NCBI RefSeq assembly: GCF_005233875.1
Contig: NZ_SZPZ01000002.1
Span: forward strand, 930,001 to 994,000
Reading direction: 5' to 3'
DNA from: Kribbella jiaozuonensis
Lineage (GTDB): Bacteria > Actinomycetota > Actinomycetes > Propionibacteriales > Kribbellaceae
Length of the DNA: 64,000 nt
The notes beneath the pieces were generated by a model that ran no database searches, had not been told where the DNA came from, and saw only the letters and a list, made by a program, of their open reading frames with translations. Within the stretch, counting starts at the first letter, position 1; every line of letters starts with the position of its first letter. Below, piece by piece: positions 8,042 to 18,255 of this stretch. The position numbers and the translations under genes were made by a program.

Positions 8042-11000
8042 ATGCCGCTCGTTGACCTGGACGACCCTGAGGAGTTGCGGGCCCGCTGGACCGCACTCGC
8101 GGCGGTCGCCCATGCCACGGGCTTCGACCGTCGGTGGTACGCGGACGCCGACGGATACCACCACCAGGACGAGACTGCGTCCGTCCTGCGGCTGGCCCGG
8201 ATCGGCGACGGGCGCGTGGTGCTCTGGGGCTTCCACACGCAGCACAGCGCGACTGCGGGCGCCGATCTGCTGGCCGGGTCGCCGGACTGGATCGGTCAGC
8301 CCGAGGTACGGCAGCGGCAGGCGGCTGGCGAGCTTGGGTTCGTGTACGGCGCCTTCAACGGGACGTGGGCGCGCGCGTCGTACCCGGGTGATCCGTGGCA
8401 GCCGGTCGACGACGGGTTCCAGCCGATCGGCGGCTGGATCACGTCGGACGAGGACGCCGCCGACGAGATGATCGAGTGGGTCGCGGAGTGGGCCGACTAC
8501 CTCGACGGGCTGGACGAACTGCGCCCGTACGGCGTGGAGCTGATCCGGACTGCGCTGGGCTCCGGGATCACTAGCGAGGCGCTGGCGGCGTTCTTCTCGC
8601 ACTTCAGGATCGACCCGCGATCGCCGCTGCAGCCGGAGATCGCGGCGGGCGTCGCGGCGGCGGAGGACTTCACCCGAAACTTTGCAGTACCGGCAAGTTT
8701 CCCCGACGACCCTGACACAGCCGAGGTGTCGGTCGTTGAAGACATCGTGATCGGAAGCCCTGAAAGCCGGCCGTCCTCGTCCCCACCCGAGGACGAGGAG
8801 TCGTACGTCGTCCCACCCGGCATCAGCCCCTTCACCGGCCAACCCATCGACGACCCGCCCTACGACCCTTCCGCCGCCAACTCCCCGGCCGGCCGGCCGG
8901 CCGTCGCTCAATACGGAGCCGGCCACGAGCCCGGCGAGCACGAGGCCGGCGGGCCTGGGTCTTCGGCGTACGGAGCTGTCGCCCACGAGCCCGGCGGGCG
9001 TGGGGCTTCGGCCTACAGAGCTGACGCGCATGAGCCCGGCGGGCACGAGCCCGGCGGGCGTGGGTCTTCGGCGTACGGAGCTGTCGCGCATGAGCCCGGC
9101 GGGTACGAGGCTGGCGGGTACGAGGCTGGCGGGCGTGGGGCCTCGGCGTACGGAGCCGCCGCCCACGAGCCCCGCGAGCACGAGGCTCCGGCGCGCGGAG
9201 CTGCGGCTCACGAGGCTGGCGGGCGCGAGGACTACGGGGTGACGGGGAAGAAGCAGGGCTGGCTCCGTCGCCGCAAACACGACACCGGCTCCACGCCCGC
9301 CGTCGAGCCCGAGCCGCACCAGCCTCCCGCGGGTCCCGGCCCCGGCACGTACCTGCCCCACGACGCACAGAGCTCGGGCCTGCCGACCCCGACGTACAAC
9401 CCGATCCTCCCGTCGGCCGAGCCCCCACGCGTAGGCGGCGGCCAGTACGAAGGCGACGACTTCTACAACAGCCTCTTCGCCGACGCCCCCGCCGCCGCAG
9501 CCCCGTCCGCCGACGAGCAGGACTGGGAAACCGCCGAACAACCCTCCTGGTCCAACCAGGAACCCACCAGCGAATACAACCCCTTCGCCGACGACACCGC
9601 CGAAAACAACCCCGCCTGGACCGGCCCCGCCTGGATCAACGGCGAATGGGTAGAAAACCCACCCACCCACCGAACCGCCCCCCACCCCACCGCAGGCCAC
9701 CCCGCCCCAGGCCACCCCGCCCCAGGCCACCCCGCCCCCGCCATTCCGCAGCCAGGCCAGCCAAGCCACCCCGCAGCAGGTCAGCCAGGCCAACCCAGCG
9801 CGCACCCCGAGCAGCAGACCCCGCGCCTAGGCGCGTCCGCCCAGCCAGGTCAACCCGGTGCGCCGGGCACAACAGCCCGGTCCCGCGAGTACGCCGGCCA
9901 ACCTGCCCACCCCGGCCAGCCTGGTGAGCTGGGCGGGACTGCCCACTCTGGCCCGCACCTCGAGGGAACCACCCGCCCCGACGCCGACTCCGGTGGTGCC
10001 GCGTACCCCGCGCAGTCTGCTCATCCACGCACCCACGCAGATCAACCCACCCAGCCCGGCGCGACCGCCCAGTCCGGCGGGACCGCCCACTTCGGAGCGC
10101 CCGCGCAGCCGCTCCGGCTCTCGCAACCCGGTGCCGCCGGCCAGTCCGCCGCCCAACAGACGCCCGCGCCCCCGGCCGCGGACGCTCCCGCGAACTCCCC
10201 GTTCTTCCCGGCCCCACACCCAGACACCGCCCCAGCCGACTCGCCCTTCGCACCTACGCCTGCGACTAGCGGGCCGTCATCTGCGGATCTGGAGGACGAC
10301 GACGCACCCACGGCCGAGATCGCCGCCGTCCTCGACGCACCTCCCGCAGCCGAGCAAGAGGACGAGGAAGACCTCGCCTCCTTCACGGGCCCATCGCCGT
10401 TCGCCCCGGTAACACCCACCGAGCCCCAGCAGCCGCAGCACGCGGAGCAGCACCCGGCAGGCAGCTACTCAACTGACGAGCGGTCGACCACTCAGCACAC
10501 CAACCACCCCACGCCGTACGACGAGACCCCCGCCCCGGCACCGAGGTACGAGACACCCACCCAGGCGCCGACGTACGACGAGACCCCGACCCCGGCCCCG
10601 ACGTACGACGAGACCCCGACCCCGGGCCCGTACGAGGAGACGGCGACCGCGGCCCCGACGTACGACGCAACAGCCGGCAGCCCGGTCGACGCGAGCGCGC
10701 CCCGGGCATCGCAGGCCCACTCCGCGGGCCGCAGTCCGGCTGGTCCTGCCGCGGCTGACCGTGCTGCCGCCGAGCGCGCTGCTACCGACCGCGCTGGTGC
10801 CGGGCGTGCTGCTGGTGGGCGTGCTGCTGGTGGGTCTGCTCCCGAGGAGTTGTCCGCCGATCTCGACGCCGAGGACCAGACGGCCGAGATCCCTGCGGTC
10901 GTCGAGGAGGCGTCGGCTGCACAGGCGCCCGACGTACTTCCCGCATCCGCAGACTCACGCGAGCGGGCACAAGCCCACGATGACCCCGCACAAACCCAGG

Positions 11001-13009
11001 ACGAGCGGGCGCGAGGTGGATCTGCGCTTGATCGGCCGAGTGCGGGATACGACACGGTGCGGGTGGATGACGACGAGGACGAGATCTACGGGCGGCCCGG
11101 GGCACCCCGCGACGTCCGGAGCCGAGCCGCCGAAGCCGGCGATCATTCCAGCCCGGCGGAGGCGGGCACCGAGTCCCCAGCGGATGGTGGACGGGCCGAG
11201 TCGCGGGTGGATGAGGCTGCTGATGCTCGGTGGGCTCAGGCTAAAGGTCAGGTTGATCCTCAGCCGTGGCCGCAGCCGCAGCCTCGACCGGAGCCCTGGC
11301 CGCAGCCGGAACCGCGGCCCGCGCCGTGGCCCGAGCCGAATCCGCCGCACCCGGAGCCGGCGCCGTACCCAGGACCCGGTCCTGAGCCCTATCCGGGGCC
11401 GAGCCCCACGCCGACTCCAGGTCCCACACCGCATCCCGAGCCGTACCCCGGCCCGGGGCCACGTCCCGAGCCATTCCCGGGTCCGGAGCCGACGCCTAAT
11501 CCGGATCCGTTCCCTGGGCCGGAGCCGACGCCTAATCCGGATCCGTTCCCTGGGCCGGAGCCGCTGCCGGAGCCGTTCCCCGATCCGGAGCCGCAGCCTG
11601 ACCCGGAGCCGCAGCCAGAACCCTTCCCCGAGCCGGAGCCGGAGCCGGAGCCTGAGCCGTTGCCGGAACCAGAACCTCAGCCGCAACCGGAGCCTGAACC
11701 CGAGCCGTACCCGAACCCGGAGGACCGGCCGGAACACGAGCCGTACCCGGAGGACCGGCCGGAACACGAGCCGCGTCCGGAGCCGGAAAATCGTCCGGCG
11801 CCGGAAGGCCCGCAGCCGTGGGCCGCGGAGTACGCGGACCCGGAGGATGACTGGCCGACCGGGGTTGTGCCGGTTGTTGATGATGACGCGCCGACGGGGG
11901 AGATGCAGGCCGTCGGGTTCGACGAGCTGCCTGCGGCGAACGAGGCTGGTGCGGCCGCTTGGTCGGGTGGGCGTGCCGAGTGGGGTCAGGCAGACGAGCA
12001 CTCGAACGGCGCGGACCGCACGCACGGCGACGGCGGTGCGGACCACCCATACGGCGCGAACGGCGCAGACCACGTGCACGGCGCGGACCGCGCACACGGC
12101 GACGGCGGTGCAGATCGGGCGTACGGCGCGAACGGCGCGCACCGCGCGCACGGCGACGGTGGTGCGGATCGCCCGTACGGCGCGAACGGCGCGGACCGCG
12201 TACACGGCGCGAACGGTGCCGACCGGGCGAACGGCGTGGCTCGGTCGGGTGCGGAACAAGGCGACCCGGCGTGGGCCGATGGTGGGGATTGGGAAGAGAC
12301 GCTCCACGGGGAGCACGACGCGGCGGCGGCTGCTTGGTCAGGTGAACTGAACGGCGCCGGTGGAGCGAACGGTGCCGGTGGACTGAACGGCTCCGGAGGC
12401 GGGAACGGTGCCGGGCGGGTTGACCTGGATGAGGTAGAGGGCCAGCAAGACGCGGATGCTGCCGCGGTTGTGGCTCGGATGTCTATTCCTGGGTTGGGGT
12501 TGGTGGGGGGTGACGGGCCTCGGGTTGCGGTGGCGGCGGGGTCTATTGAGGAGGCTATGCGGGCGGAGGCGGAGCGGCCTCGGCCTCGGCCGGAGGAGTC
12601 GGAGGCGGTGTTGGCGTTGCGGGCCTGGTGTCGGGCTCGGACGGCGATCGTGCCTTCGGGGTTCACGATTCAGGTGCAGGTGCTCGACCCGGCCGCGCCG
12701 TCGTACCGGTTCGATCTCGAGCCGCCCGAGGTGGACGACCCGGAGTACGCCGCCGACAAGCTCAGCGGCCTGCTCGGCGACCTGTGGCTGACCGAGCAGC
12801 GGAGTGAGCAGGGCGGTTGGCTGTTCGCGCGGATCGACGCCGCCGGCCGTACGCTCCGGATCGACCGGTGGTACGACCAGGTGCCCGACTGGTGGGACAA
12901 CCCGATCGAGCCGCGTCTCGACGTCAACGGGCTGGTACGCCGTCTGTACAGCCGCGGCCCGGAATGGCAGCCGTCGTACCTGGAGAAGCTGTACACCAGC
13001 GCAAGATAG
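8042..13009 (+). CDS. Giant low-complexity, mostly disordered protein of unknown function
   Basis: At 1655 residues this is the longest gene of the window; I do not recognise the family. An N-terminal folded domain (about 1-225) has [26 protein letters not shown] and [15 protein letters not shown]-terminal folded domain (about 1480-1655) has [29 protein letters not shown] and [16 protein letters not shown]. Between them lie about 1250 residues of biased sequence: YGAxAHEPGG repeats (300-400), GHPAP/QPGQP (545-640), PTYDETPTP (835-870), Pro-Glu runs (1073-1253) and [15 protein letters not shown] repeats (1320-1400). No signal peptide or membrane segment is seen. ATG 8042 follows GGAG at 6 nt. 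It may be a scaffold; homology could not be checked. Confidence 0.8.
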   Translation: MPLVDLDDPEELRARWTALAAVAHATGFDRRWYADADGYHHQDETASVLRLARIGDGRVVLWGFHTQHSATAGADLLAGSPDWIGQPEVRQRQAAGELGFVYGAFNGTWARASYPGDPWQPVDDGFQPIGGWITSDEDAADEMIEWVAEWADYLDGLDELRPYGVELIRTALGSGITSEALAAFFSHFRIDPRSPLQPEIAAGVAAAEDFTRNFAVPASFPDDPDTAEVSVVEDIVIGSPESRPSSSPPEDEESYVVPPGISPFTGQPIDDPPYDPSAANSPAGRPAVAQYGAGHEPGEHEAGGPGSSAYGAVAHEPGGRGASAYRADAHEPGGHEPGGRGSSAYGAVAHEPGGYEAGGYEAGGRGASAYGAAAHEPREHEAPARGAAAHEAGGREDYGVTGKKQGWLRRRKHDTGSTPAVEPEPHQPPAGPGPGTYLPHDAQSSGLPTPTYNPILPSAEPPRVGGGQYEGDDFYNSLFADAPAAAAPSADEQDWETAEQPSWSNQEPTSEYNPFADDTAENNPAWTGPAWINGEWVENPPTHRTAPHPTAGHPAPGHPAPGHPAPAIPQPGQPSHPAAGQPGQPSAHPEQQTPRLGASAQPGQPGAPGTTARSREYAGQPAHPGQPGELGGTAHSGPHLEGTTRPDADSGGAAYPAQSAHPRTHADQPTQPGATAQSGGTAHFGAPAQPLRLSQPGAAGQSAAQQTPAPPAADAPANSPFFPAPHPDTAPADSPFAPTPATSGPSSADLEDDDAPTAEIAAVLDAPPAAEQEDEEDLASFTGPSPFAPVTPTEPQQPQHAEQHPAGSYSTDERSTTQHTNHPTPYDETPAPAPRYETPTQAPTYDETPTPAPTYDETPTPGPYEETATAAPTYDATAGSPVDASAPRASQAHSAGRSPAGPAAADRAAAERAATDRAGAGRAAGGRAAGGSAPEELSADLDAEDQTAEIPAVVEEASAAQAPDVLPASADSRERAQAHDDPAQTQDERARGGSALDRPSAGYDTVRVDDDEDEIYGRPGAPRDVRSRAAEAGDHSSPAEAGTESPADGGRAESRVDEAADARWAQAKGQVDPQPWPQPQPRPEPWPQPEPRPAPWPEPNPPHPEPAPYPGPGPEPYPGPSPTPTPGPTPHPEPYPGPGPRPEPFPGPEPTPNPDPFPGPEPTPNPDPFPGPEPLPEPFPDPEPQPDPEPQPEPFPEPEPEPEPEPLPEPEPQPQPEPEPEPYPNPEDRPEHEPYPEDRPEHEPRPEPENRPAPEGPQPWAAEYADPEDDWPTGVVPVVDDDAPTGEMQAVGFDELPAANEAGAAAWSGGRAEWGQADEHSNGADRTHGDGGADHPYGANGADHVHGADRAHGDGGADRAYGANGAHRAHGDGGADRPYGANGADRVHGANGADRANGVARSGAEQGDPAWADGGDWEETLHGEHDAAAAAWSGELNGAGGANGAGGLNGSGGGNGAGRVDLDEVEGQQDADAAAVVARMSIPGLGLVGGDGPRVAVAAGSIEEAMRAEAERPRPRPEESEAVLALRAWCRARTAIVPSGFTIQVQVLDPAAPSYRFDLEPPEVDDPEYAADKLSGLLGDLWLTEQRSEQGGWLFARIDAAGRTLRIDRWYDQVPDWWDNPIEPRLDVNGLVRRLYSRGPEWQPSYLEKLYTSAR
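9696..9740 (+). repeat. 15-bp tandem repeat, three copies (encodes GHPAP)
   Basis: The unit GCCACCCCGCCCCAG occurs twice perfectly and a third time with changes at its end, coding for three GHPAP pentapeptides inside the disordered protein. Confidence 0.85.
11260..11810 (+). repeat. Pro-Glu/Pro-Gln rich coding repeat tract
   Basis: About 180 codons of P-x-P-x sequence (PEPxP, [11 protein letters not shown]). It includes a perfect 36-bp tandem duplication at 11483-11554 coding for [12 protein letters not shown] twice. Codon choice within repeats varies outside the 36-bp pair, so most of the tract is old or selected at protein level, and only the duplication looks recent. Confidence 0.85.
12004..12240 (+). 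repeat. Coding repeats of about 18 residues ([18 protein letters not shown])
   Basis: Roughly four imperfect units rich in Gly, Ala, Asp, His and Asn are read from GCGGACCGC / GACGGCGGTGC / TACGGCGCGAAC blocks. The His-Asp pattern could bind metal, but that is speculation. Confidence 0.75.
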
Positions 13010-13012
13010 CGT
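13007..13012 (+). promoter_or_regulatory. Candidate -10 box for leaderless LLM oxidoreductase transcript
   Basis: TAGCGT, which overlaps the stop codon of the giant gene, is followed by 7 nt and then ATG 13020. There is no Shine-Dalgarno. Confidence 0.35.
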
Positions 13013-13019
13013 TGGCGCC

Positions 13020-13952
13020 ATGCTTCTCAGGATCTTCACCGAACCGCAGCAAGGCGCCTCGTACGACGACCTCCTGGCGGTTGCCCGCAAGACCGAAGAG
13101 AACGGGTTCGACGCGTTCTTCCGCTCGGACCACTACCTCGCCATGGGCGACCGCGACGGCGTGCCGGGCCCGACCGACTCCTGGATCACGCTCGCCGGGC
13201 TGGCCCGCGAGACCAGCCGGATCAAGCTCGGCACGCTGGTCAGCTCCGCCACGTTCCGCAACCCCGGCGTACTCGCGATTTCGGTCGCGCAGGTCGACCA
13301 GATGAGCGGCGGCCGCGCCGAGCTGGGCCTCGGCGCCGGCTGGTTCGAGGCCGAGCACAAGGCGTACGGCCTGACCTTCCCCGACACCCGGACCCGTTTC
13401 GAGCTGCTCGCCGAGCAGTTGGAGCTGATCACCGGTCTCTGGGACACGGCCGTGGGCGACAAGTACGAGTTCGCCGGCGAGCACTACCAGCTGGAAAACT
13501 CCCCGGCGCTGCCGAAGCCCGTGCAGCAGCCGCACCCGCCGATCATCATCGGCGGCAGCGGCAAGAAGAAGACGCCGGCGCTGGCCGCGAAGTACGCCGC
13601 CGAGTTCAACGCGAACTTCTGCTCGGTCGACGCCGCCGAAGAGCTCTACAAGCGCGTCCAGGCTGCCTGCGAGGCGATCGGCCGCGACCCCAAGACGCTC
13701 ACCCTCTCGACGGCCCACACCGTCGTCGTCGGCAAGGACGACGCCCAGGTGAAGCAGCGTGCCGACGCGATCGGCCGTGACGTCGACGACCCGAAGGCGA
13801 ACGCCATCGCCGGTACGCCGGCCGAGGTCGTGGACCGCCTCAACCAGTTCGCCGCCGCCGGCTCGCAACGCCAGTACGTCCAGATCATGGACCTGCAGGA
13901 CCTCGACCACCTGGACCTGATCGCGGCCGAGGTTCTGCCCCAGGTTTCCTAA
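13020..13952 (+). CDS. LLM-class F420-dependent oxidoreductase
   Basis: A 310-residue luciferase-like TIM-barrel enzyme. EENGFDAFFRSDHYL (about 25-39), ARETSRIKLGTLVSSATFRNP (68-88), GGRAELGLGAGWFEAEHKAYG (101-121) and the PPIIIGGSGKK strand (about 175) are the family signatures. Actinobacterial members usually use cofactor F420 (or FMN) to transfer hydride to an unknown substrate. The start is at ATG 13020; a longer frame runs back into the giant gene. It is a single gene between the disordered-protein gene and acnA, and the substrate cannot be told. Confidence 0.88.
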   Translation: MLLRIFTEPQQGASYDDLLAVARKTEENGFDAFFRSDHYLAMGDRDGVPGPTDSWITLAGLARETSRIKLGTLVSSATFRNPGVLAISVAQVDQMSGGRAELGLGAGWFEAEHKAYGLTFPDTRTRFELLAEQLELITGLWDTAVGDKYEFAGEHYQLENSPALPKPVQQPHPPIIIGGSGKKKTPALAAKYAAEFNANFCSVDAAEELYKRVQAACEAIGRDPKTLTLSTAHTVVVGKDDAQVKQRADAIGRDVDDPKANAIAGTPAEVVDRLNQFAAAGSQRQYVQIMDLQDLDHLDLIAAEVLPQVS

Positions 13953-13975
13953 CGGAGTTGGCTCGATGTCGTGTA

Positions 13976-13989
13976 TCTTGATGTCGAGA
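13976..13989. promoter_or_regulatory. Imperfect palindrome upstream of acnA
   Basis: TCTTGATGTCGAGA has 5 of 6 outer positions symmetric, as expected for a dimeric regulator site. It lies about 100 bp before the acnA start. No regulator is assigned. Confidence 0.3.
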
Positions 13990-14001
13990 GAGTTTCCGGC
14001 C

Positions 14002-14020
14002 TGAGGTTAGGGGAACCTGA
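14002..14020. promoter_or_regulatory. Candidate iron box (IdeR/DtxR/DmdR type) before acnA
   Basis: TGAGGTTAGGGGAACCTGA matches 15 of 19 positions of the actinobacterial iron-box consensus TTAGGTTAGGCTAACCTAA, with the AGGTT and AACCT half-sites intact. It ends 70 bp before the acnA ATG. The match was scored by eye. Confidence 0.45.
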
Positions 14021-14090
14021 CCTCGCGGCCGGTCAACGCGCTGGGCAGGATGGGCGCAGCGGACATAGGGACTGACAGAGGAGCGGGTTG

Positions 14091-16865
14091 ATGGCGAGCG
14101 TCGACAGCTTCGGTGCCAAGGGGGCACTCGAGGTCAACGGGCAGTCGTACGAGATCTTCAGGTTGGCGGGTATCGAGGGTGCGGACACGCTGCCGTACTC
14201 GTTGAAGGTCCTGCTGGAGAACCTGCTGCGCACCGAGGACGGCGCGAACATCACCGCCGAGCACATCACCAAGCTCGGCAGCTGGGACGCGAACGCGGAG
14301 CCCGACACCGAGATCCAGTTCACCCCGGCCCGGGTGATCATGCAGGACTTCACCGGCGTCCCGTGCGTGGTCGACCTGGCCACGATGCGCGAGGCGGTCG
14401 GCGAGCTCGGCGGCGACCCGACCAAGATCAACCCGCTGGCGCCGGCCGAGCTGGTCATCGACCACTCGGTCATCACCGACGTCTTCGGCCGCGCGGACGC
14501 GTTCGAGCGCAACGTCGAGTTCGAGTACCAGCGCAACGGCGAGCGCTACCAGTTCCTCCGCTGGGGCCAGACCGCGTTCGACGACTTCAAGGTCGTCCCG
14601 CCGGGCACCGGCATCGTGCACCAGGTCAACATCGAGCACCTCGCCCGCACGGTCATGGTGCGTGACGGCGTCGCGTACCCCGACACCTGTGTCGGCACCG
14701 ACAGCCACACCACGATGGTGAACGGCCTCGGCGTGCTCGGCTGGGGCGTCGGCGGTATCGAGGCCGAGGCGGCCATGCTCGGCCAGCCCGTCTCGATGCT
14801 GATCCCGAAGGTCGTCGGCTTCAAGCTGACCGGCTCGGTCCCGGCCGGCGCCACCGCCACCGACGTCGTGCTCACGATCACCCAGCAGCTGCGCAAGCAC
14901 GGCGTGGTCGGCAAGTTCGTCGAGTTCTACGGCGAGGGTGTCGCGGCCGTGCCGCTGGCGAACCGCGCCACGATCGGCAACATGAGCCCGGAGTTCGGCT
15001 CCACCTGTGCGATCTTCCCGATCGACGACGTCACCCTGGAGTACCTGCGGCTGACCGGCCGCAGCGACCAGGACGTCGCGCTGGTCGAGGCGTACGCCAA
15101 GGAGCAGGGCCTGTGGCACGACCAGTCGGTCGAGCCGCGGTTCTCGGAGTACCTCGAGCTGGACCTGTCAACCGTCGTGCCGTCGATCGCCGGCCCGAAG
15201 CGTCCGCAGGACCGGGTCGCGCTGACCGAGGCCAAGGAGGCCTTCCGCGGTGCGCTGACCGACTACGCGACCGAGGAGCTGGACGTCGACCCGTCGGAGA
15301 CCGGGAGCTTCCCGGCCAGCGACGCGCCGAACGGGCACGGTGACGTGAACGACGAGCCGCACGTGCCGCACGGCGGCCCGGGGCGTCCGTCGAAGAAGAC
15401 CGCGATCTCCCTGAACGGCCAGGAGGTCGAGCTCGACCACGGCCACGTCGTGATCGCGAGCATCACCTCCTGCACCAACACGTCGAACCCGTCGGTGATG
15501 ATGGCGGCCGCGCTGCTCGCGAAGAACGCGGTCGACAAGGGCCTGTCGAGCAAGCCGTGGGTGAAGACGTCGCTGGCGCCGGGTTCGAAGGTCGTCACGG
15601 ACTACTACGAGAAGGCCGGCGTCACGCCGTACCTGGACAAGCTGGGATTCCAGCTGGTCGGTTACGGATGTACGACGTGCATCGGCAACTCGGGCCCGCT
15701 GCCCGAGGAGGTCTCGGCCGGTGTGCAGGAAGCCGACCTCGCCGTCGTGAGTGTGCTGTCCGGCAACCGGAACTTCGAGGGCCGGATCAACCCGGACGTG
15801 AAGATGAACTACCTGGCCAGCCCGCCGCTGGTGATCGCCTACGCGCTCGCCGGCACGATGGACTTCGACTTCGAGACCGATGCCCTGGGCAAGGACACCG
15901 ACGGCAACGACGTGTTCCTGCGCGACATCTGGCCGGCTGCCGAGGACGTCGAGCGGGTGATCGCGAGCTCGATCAGCAAGGAGATGTTCACCAAGGACTA
16001 CGCGGATGTCTTCGCCGGTGACGAGCGCTGGCAGTCGCTGCCGACGCCGGAGGGCAAGACGTTCGCGTGGGACGCCGACTCGACATACGTGCGGAAGCCT
16101 CCGTACTTCGAGGGTATGGCGAAGGACCCGTCGCCGGTCACCGATATCGCCGGTGCGCGCGTGCTGGCCAAGCTGGGCGACTCGGTCACCACCGACCACA
16201 TCTCCCCGGCCGGCTCGATCAAGGCCGACAGCCCGGCGGGCAACTACCTGGCCGACCACGGCGTCGAGCGCAAGGACTTCAACTCGTACGGTTCGCGCCG
16301 CGGCAACCACGAGGTGATGATCCGCGGCACGTTCGCGAACATCCGCCTGCGCAACCAGATCGCGCCGGGGACCGAGGGCGGCTTCACCCGCGACTTCACC
16401 AAGTCCGACGCCCCCGTGACCAGCATCTACGAGGCCGCCCAGGCGTACGCCGAAGCCGGGACGCCGCTGGTGATCCTGGCCGGCAAGGAGTACGGCTCGG
16501 GCTCGTCGCGTGACTGGGCCGCCAAGGGTACGGCGCTGCTCGGTGCGAAGGCCGTCATCACGGAGTCCTTCGAGCGCATCCACCGGTCGAACCTGATCGG
16601 CATGGGCGTCCTCCCGCTGCAGTACCCGGAGGGTGAGTCCGCGGAGTCGCTCGGCCTGACCGGCGAGGAGACCTTCGACATCAGCGGCGTGACCGCGCTG
16701 AACGACGGCGACATCCCGCGTACGGTGCACGTGACCGTGACCGGCACGGACGGGTCGAAGAAGGAGTTCGACGCGGTCGTCCGGATCGACACTCCTGGTG
16801 AGGCCGACTACTACCGCAACGGCGGCATCCTGCAGTACGTACTGCGTTCGTTGATCGCGAGCTGA
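14091..16865 (+). CDS. acnA: Aconitate hydratase A
   Basis: A 924-residue monomeric aconitase interconverting citrate and isocitrate in the TCA cycle; the length is normal for the AcnA/IRP type. The [4Fe-4S] ligands are visible in SCTNTSN (about 461) and [10 protein letters not shown] (about 527). Other family blocks are [14 protein letters not shown] (about 201), [11 protein letters not shown] (about 804) and the swivel-domain [13 protein letters not shown] 14091 is chosen over a TTG three bases earlier because GAGGAGCG precedes it. An iron-box-like site upstream suggests iron control. It is a single gene, followed 14 bp later by a small cold-shock-like gene. Confidence 0.97.
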   Translation: MASVDSFGAKGALEVNGQSYEIFRLAGIEGADTLPYSLKVLLENLLRTEDGANITAEHITKLGSWDANAEPDTEIQFTPARVIMQDFTGVPCVVDLATMREAVGELGGDPTKINPLAPAELVIDHSVITDVFGRADAFERNVEFEYQRNGERYQFLRWGQTAFDDFKVVPPGTGIVHQVNIEHLARTVMVRDGVAYPDTCVGTDSHTTMVNGLGVLGWGVGGIEAEAAMLGQPVSMLIPKVVGFKLTGSVPAGATATDVVLTITQQLRKHGVVGKFVEFYGEGVAAVPLANRATIGNMSPEFGSTCAIFPIDDVTLEYLRLTGRSDQDVALVEAYAKEQGLWHDQSVEPRFSEYLELDLSTVVPSIAGPKRPQDRVALTEAKEAFRGALTDYATEELDVDPSETGSFPASDAPNGHGDVNDEPHVPHGGPGRPSKKTAISLNGQEVELDHGHVVIASITSCTNTSNPSVMMAAALLAKNAVDKGLSSKPWVKTSLAPGSKVVTDYYEKAGVTPYLDKLGFQLVGYGCTTCIGNSGPLPEEVSAGVQEADLAVVSVLSGNRNFEGRINPDVKMNYLASPPLVIAYALAGTMDFDFETDALGKDTDGNDVFLRDIWPAAEDVERVIASSISKEMFTKDYADVFAGDERWQSLPTPEGKTFAWDADSTYVRKPPYFEGMAKDPSPVTDIAGARVLAKLGDSVTTDHISPAGSIKADSPAGNYLADHGVERKDFNSYGSRRGNHEVMIRGTFANIRLRNQIAPGTEGGFTRDFTKSDAPVTSIYEAAQAYAEAGTPLVILAGKEYGSGSSRDWAAKGTALLGAKAVITESFERIHRSNLIGMGVLPLQYPEGESAESLGLTGEETFDISGVTALNDGDIPRTVHVTVTGTDGSKKEFDAVVRIDTPGEADYYRNGGILQYVLRSLIAS

Positions 16866-16879
16866 CGGCGGCCGAGGAG

Positions 16880-17110
16880 ATGGAGCGTCGTACTGGAGAG
16901 GACGACGGCGTCGTCCGGTTCTGGCTCGACGAGGAGGGCTGGGGCGTCGTCGACTGCCCCAGCACCCCCGGCGGCTGCTGGACCCATTTCTCGGTGATCG
17001 AGGCCGAGGGATACCGGTCCCTGCCGCCGGGCGGCTCGGTCCGCGTCCGCTGGGAGTCGCCGGGCCAGGACGGCTACGACTACCGCGCCGAGTGGGCCAA
17101 GCAGGCCTAG
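16880..17110 (+). CDS. Small divergent cold-shock-domain protein
   Basis: A 76-residue protein. The core reads GVVRFWLDEEGWGVV ... WTHFSVI ... GGSVRVRWES, which aligns with the CspA fold. The RNP1-like element is EGWGVV (KGFGFI in CspA) and the RNP2-like element is WTHFSVI (VFVHFSAI). Two Cys (DCPSTPGGC) sit where CspA has a short loop. It therefore probably binds single-stranded nucleic acid weakly or differently. It is 14 bp downstream of acnA and may be cotranscribed. The only ribosome-binding candidate, GAGG, is very close to the ATG, so the start is uncertain. Confidence 0.65.
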   Translation: MERRTGEDDGVVRFWLDEEGWGVVDCPSTPGGCWTHFSVIEAEGYRSLPPGGSVRVRWESPGQDGYDYRAEWAKQA

Positions 17111-17141
17111 AACTGTCGGTGGCGCGCGGTTTACTGACTTC

Positions 17142-17696
17142 ATGAGCGACAGGGAGTCACCGCGCGACGTCGTGCGTGCCGCGTGCGCGGAGTACGGCGA
17201 GGACGTGGTGATCGACTGGTGCGTTGCGTTCCTGAGCGGGGAGATCTCGGGGGAGGCGGCGTACGGCGTTGAGCTGCCGAAGCTGGTCGCGATCACGGGG
17301 TCGGACAATCCTGGTGGGTGGAAGGCGCCGGTTGATCCGGTCAACTACTACTGGATCCGGGTCTGGGCGGCCCGCGTGTTCCTGTATGTGTGGCGCGACG
17401 ACGTGGTCGACACGTTGCTGGTCGCGGCGGGCGATCCGGCGTGGCGGGTTCGTGAGCACGTCGCGCGGATCACGGCGCAGCGCGAGCTCGGTCAGCTCGT
17501 CGACGCGCTGCTCCCGATGCTCGAGCATGAACTGCCGCGGGTTCGTGCGGCGGCCGTGCGGGCGGTCGGGGCGGCGGGGGAGTTCGAACACGCGGAGGCG
17601 ATCCGGCCGCTGGCCGACGACCCCGATCACACAGTTCGCGCCGCCGTCGAGCGCGCACTGGCCAAACTGGAGGAACGCCTTGACCGAGCCGTCTGA
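17142..17696 (+). CDS. HEAT-repeat domain protein
   Basis: A 184-residue all-helical protein. The second half shows HEAT units: VDTLLVAAGDPAWRVREHVARI, LVDALLPMLEHELPRVRAAAVRAV and HAEAIRPLADDPDHTVRAAVERAL. The first half (WCVAFLSGEISGEAAYG; NYYWIRVWAARVFLYVW) is a helical cap without a known motif. It probably mediates protein-protein contacts; no enzyme motif is present. Its stop lies 17 bp inside the following acetyltransferase gene, so the two are likely translated together. Confidence 0.75.
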   Translation: MSDRESPRDVVRAACAEYGEDVVIDWCVAFLSGEISGEAAYGVELPKLVAITGSDNPGGWKAPVDPVNYYWIRVWAARVFLYVWRDDVVDTLLVAAGDPAWRVREHVARITAQRELGQLVDALLPMLEHELPRVRAAAVRAVGAAGEFEHAEAIRPLADDPDHTVRAAVERALAKLEERLDRAV

Positions 17697-18255
17697 CGAC
17701 CACCCCAAGCCGACTGATGACCGGCCCGGGAGCGGGCTGAGCGGACCGATCTCGGCCCGGCTCGCGACGGCTGCGGACGGCGCGGCCGTCGGGGAGATTC
17801 ATGCTGCGTCCTGGGGTGCGGCGTATGCGCCGATGTTCCCCGAGGACGTCGCTCGGGAGGGGATCGAGAGCCGTAAGACCCGCTGGCACAAGCGGCTGGC
17901 CAGTGGTGAAGGGCTGGTGATGATCGGATTCGTCGGCGACCGACCGCTCGCGATGTCGTGGTCGGTGCCGTCCGAGACTCGGCCTGAGTTTGCCGAGATC
18001 TACAGCTTCTACACGCACCCCGACGGCTGGGGGAGCGGCGTGTCGGCCGCGCTGATGACCAGCACGCTCCAGCAGCTACGCGCCGACGGCTTCGACCGCG
18101 TTCACCTGTGGACGTTGCGCGACACCCCGCAGTCGCGCCGCTTCTACACGAAGGTCGGCTTCACCGAGACCGGCGCCACCCAGACCCGCGACTTCGGCGA
18201 CGGCAACCCACTCCCGCAAGTCGAGTACGAGCTAGCCGGCCAGGGCGGCGCGTAG
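17680..18255 (+). CDS. GNAT family N-acetyltransferase
   Basis: A 191-residue protein. After about 25 disordered residues comes a GNAT fold: ISARLATAADGAAVGEIHAASW, then LVMIGFVGDRPLAMSW, the acetyl-CoA loop region SFYTHPDGWGSGVSAALMTS and FYTKVGFTETG. TTG 17680 is preferred because AGGAG sits 6 nt upstream. It overlaps the HEAT gene by 17 bp at its start and the convergent HIT gene by 24 bp at its end. The acceptor substrate is unknown. Confidence 0.8.
   Translation: MTEPSDDHPKPTDDRPGSGLSGPISARLATAADGAAVGEIHAASWGAAYAPMFPEDVAREGIESRKTRWHKRLASGEGLVMIGFVGDRPLAMSWSVPSETRPEFAEIYSFYTHPDGWGSGVSAALMTSTLQQLRADGFDRVHLWTLRDTPQSRRFYTKVGFTETGATQTRDFGDGNPLPQVEYELAGQGGA

Noticed and set aside
7295..9805. 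836-codon open frame on the minus strand
   Set aside because: It runs antisense to the methyltransferase and the giant repeat gene. Its Gly/Val-rich sequence is the mirror of GC-rich repeats, with no family pattern.
8880..12250. CRISPR-like or minisatellite array
   Set aside because: The repeats have no spacers of constant length and keep one reading frame, so they are coding repeats.
10761..12350. 529-codon plus-strand and 453-codon minus-strand (10955-12316) frames, Arg-rich
   Set aside because: Both are out-of-frame readings of the low-complexity tract; the frame continuous with folded domains on both sides is the real one.
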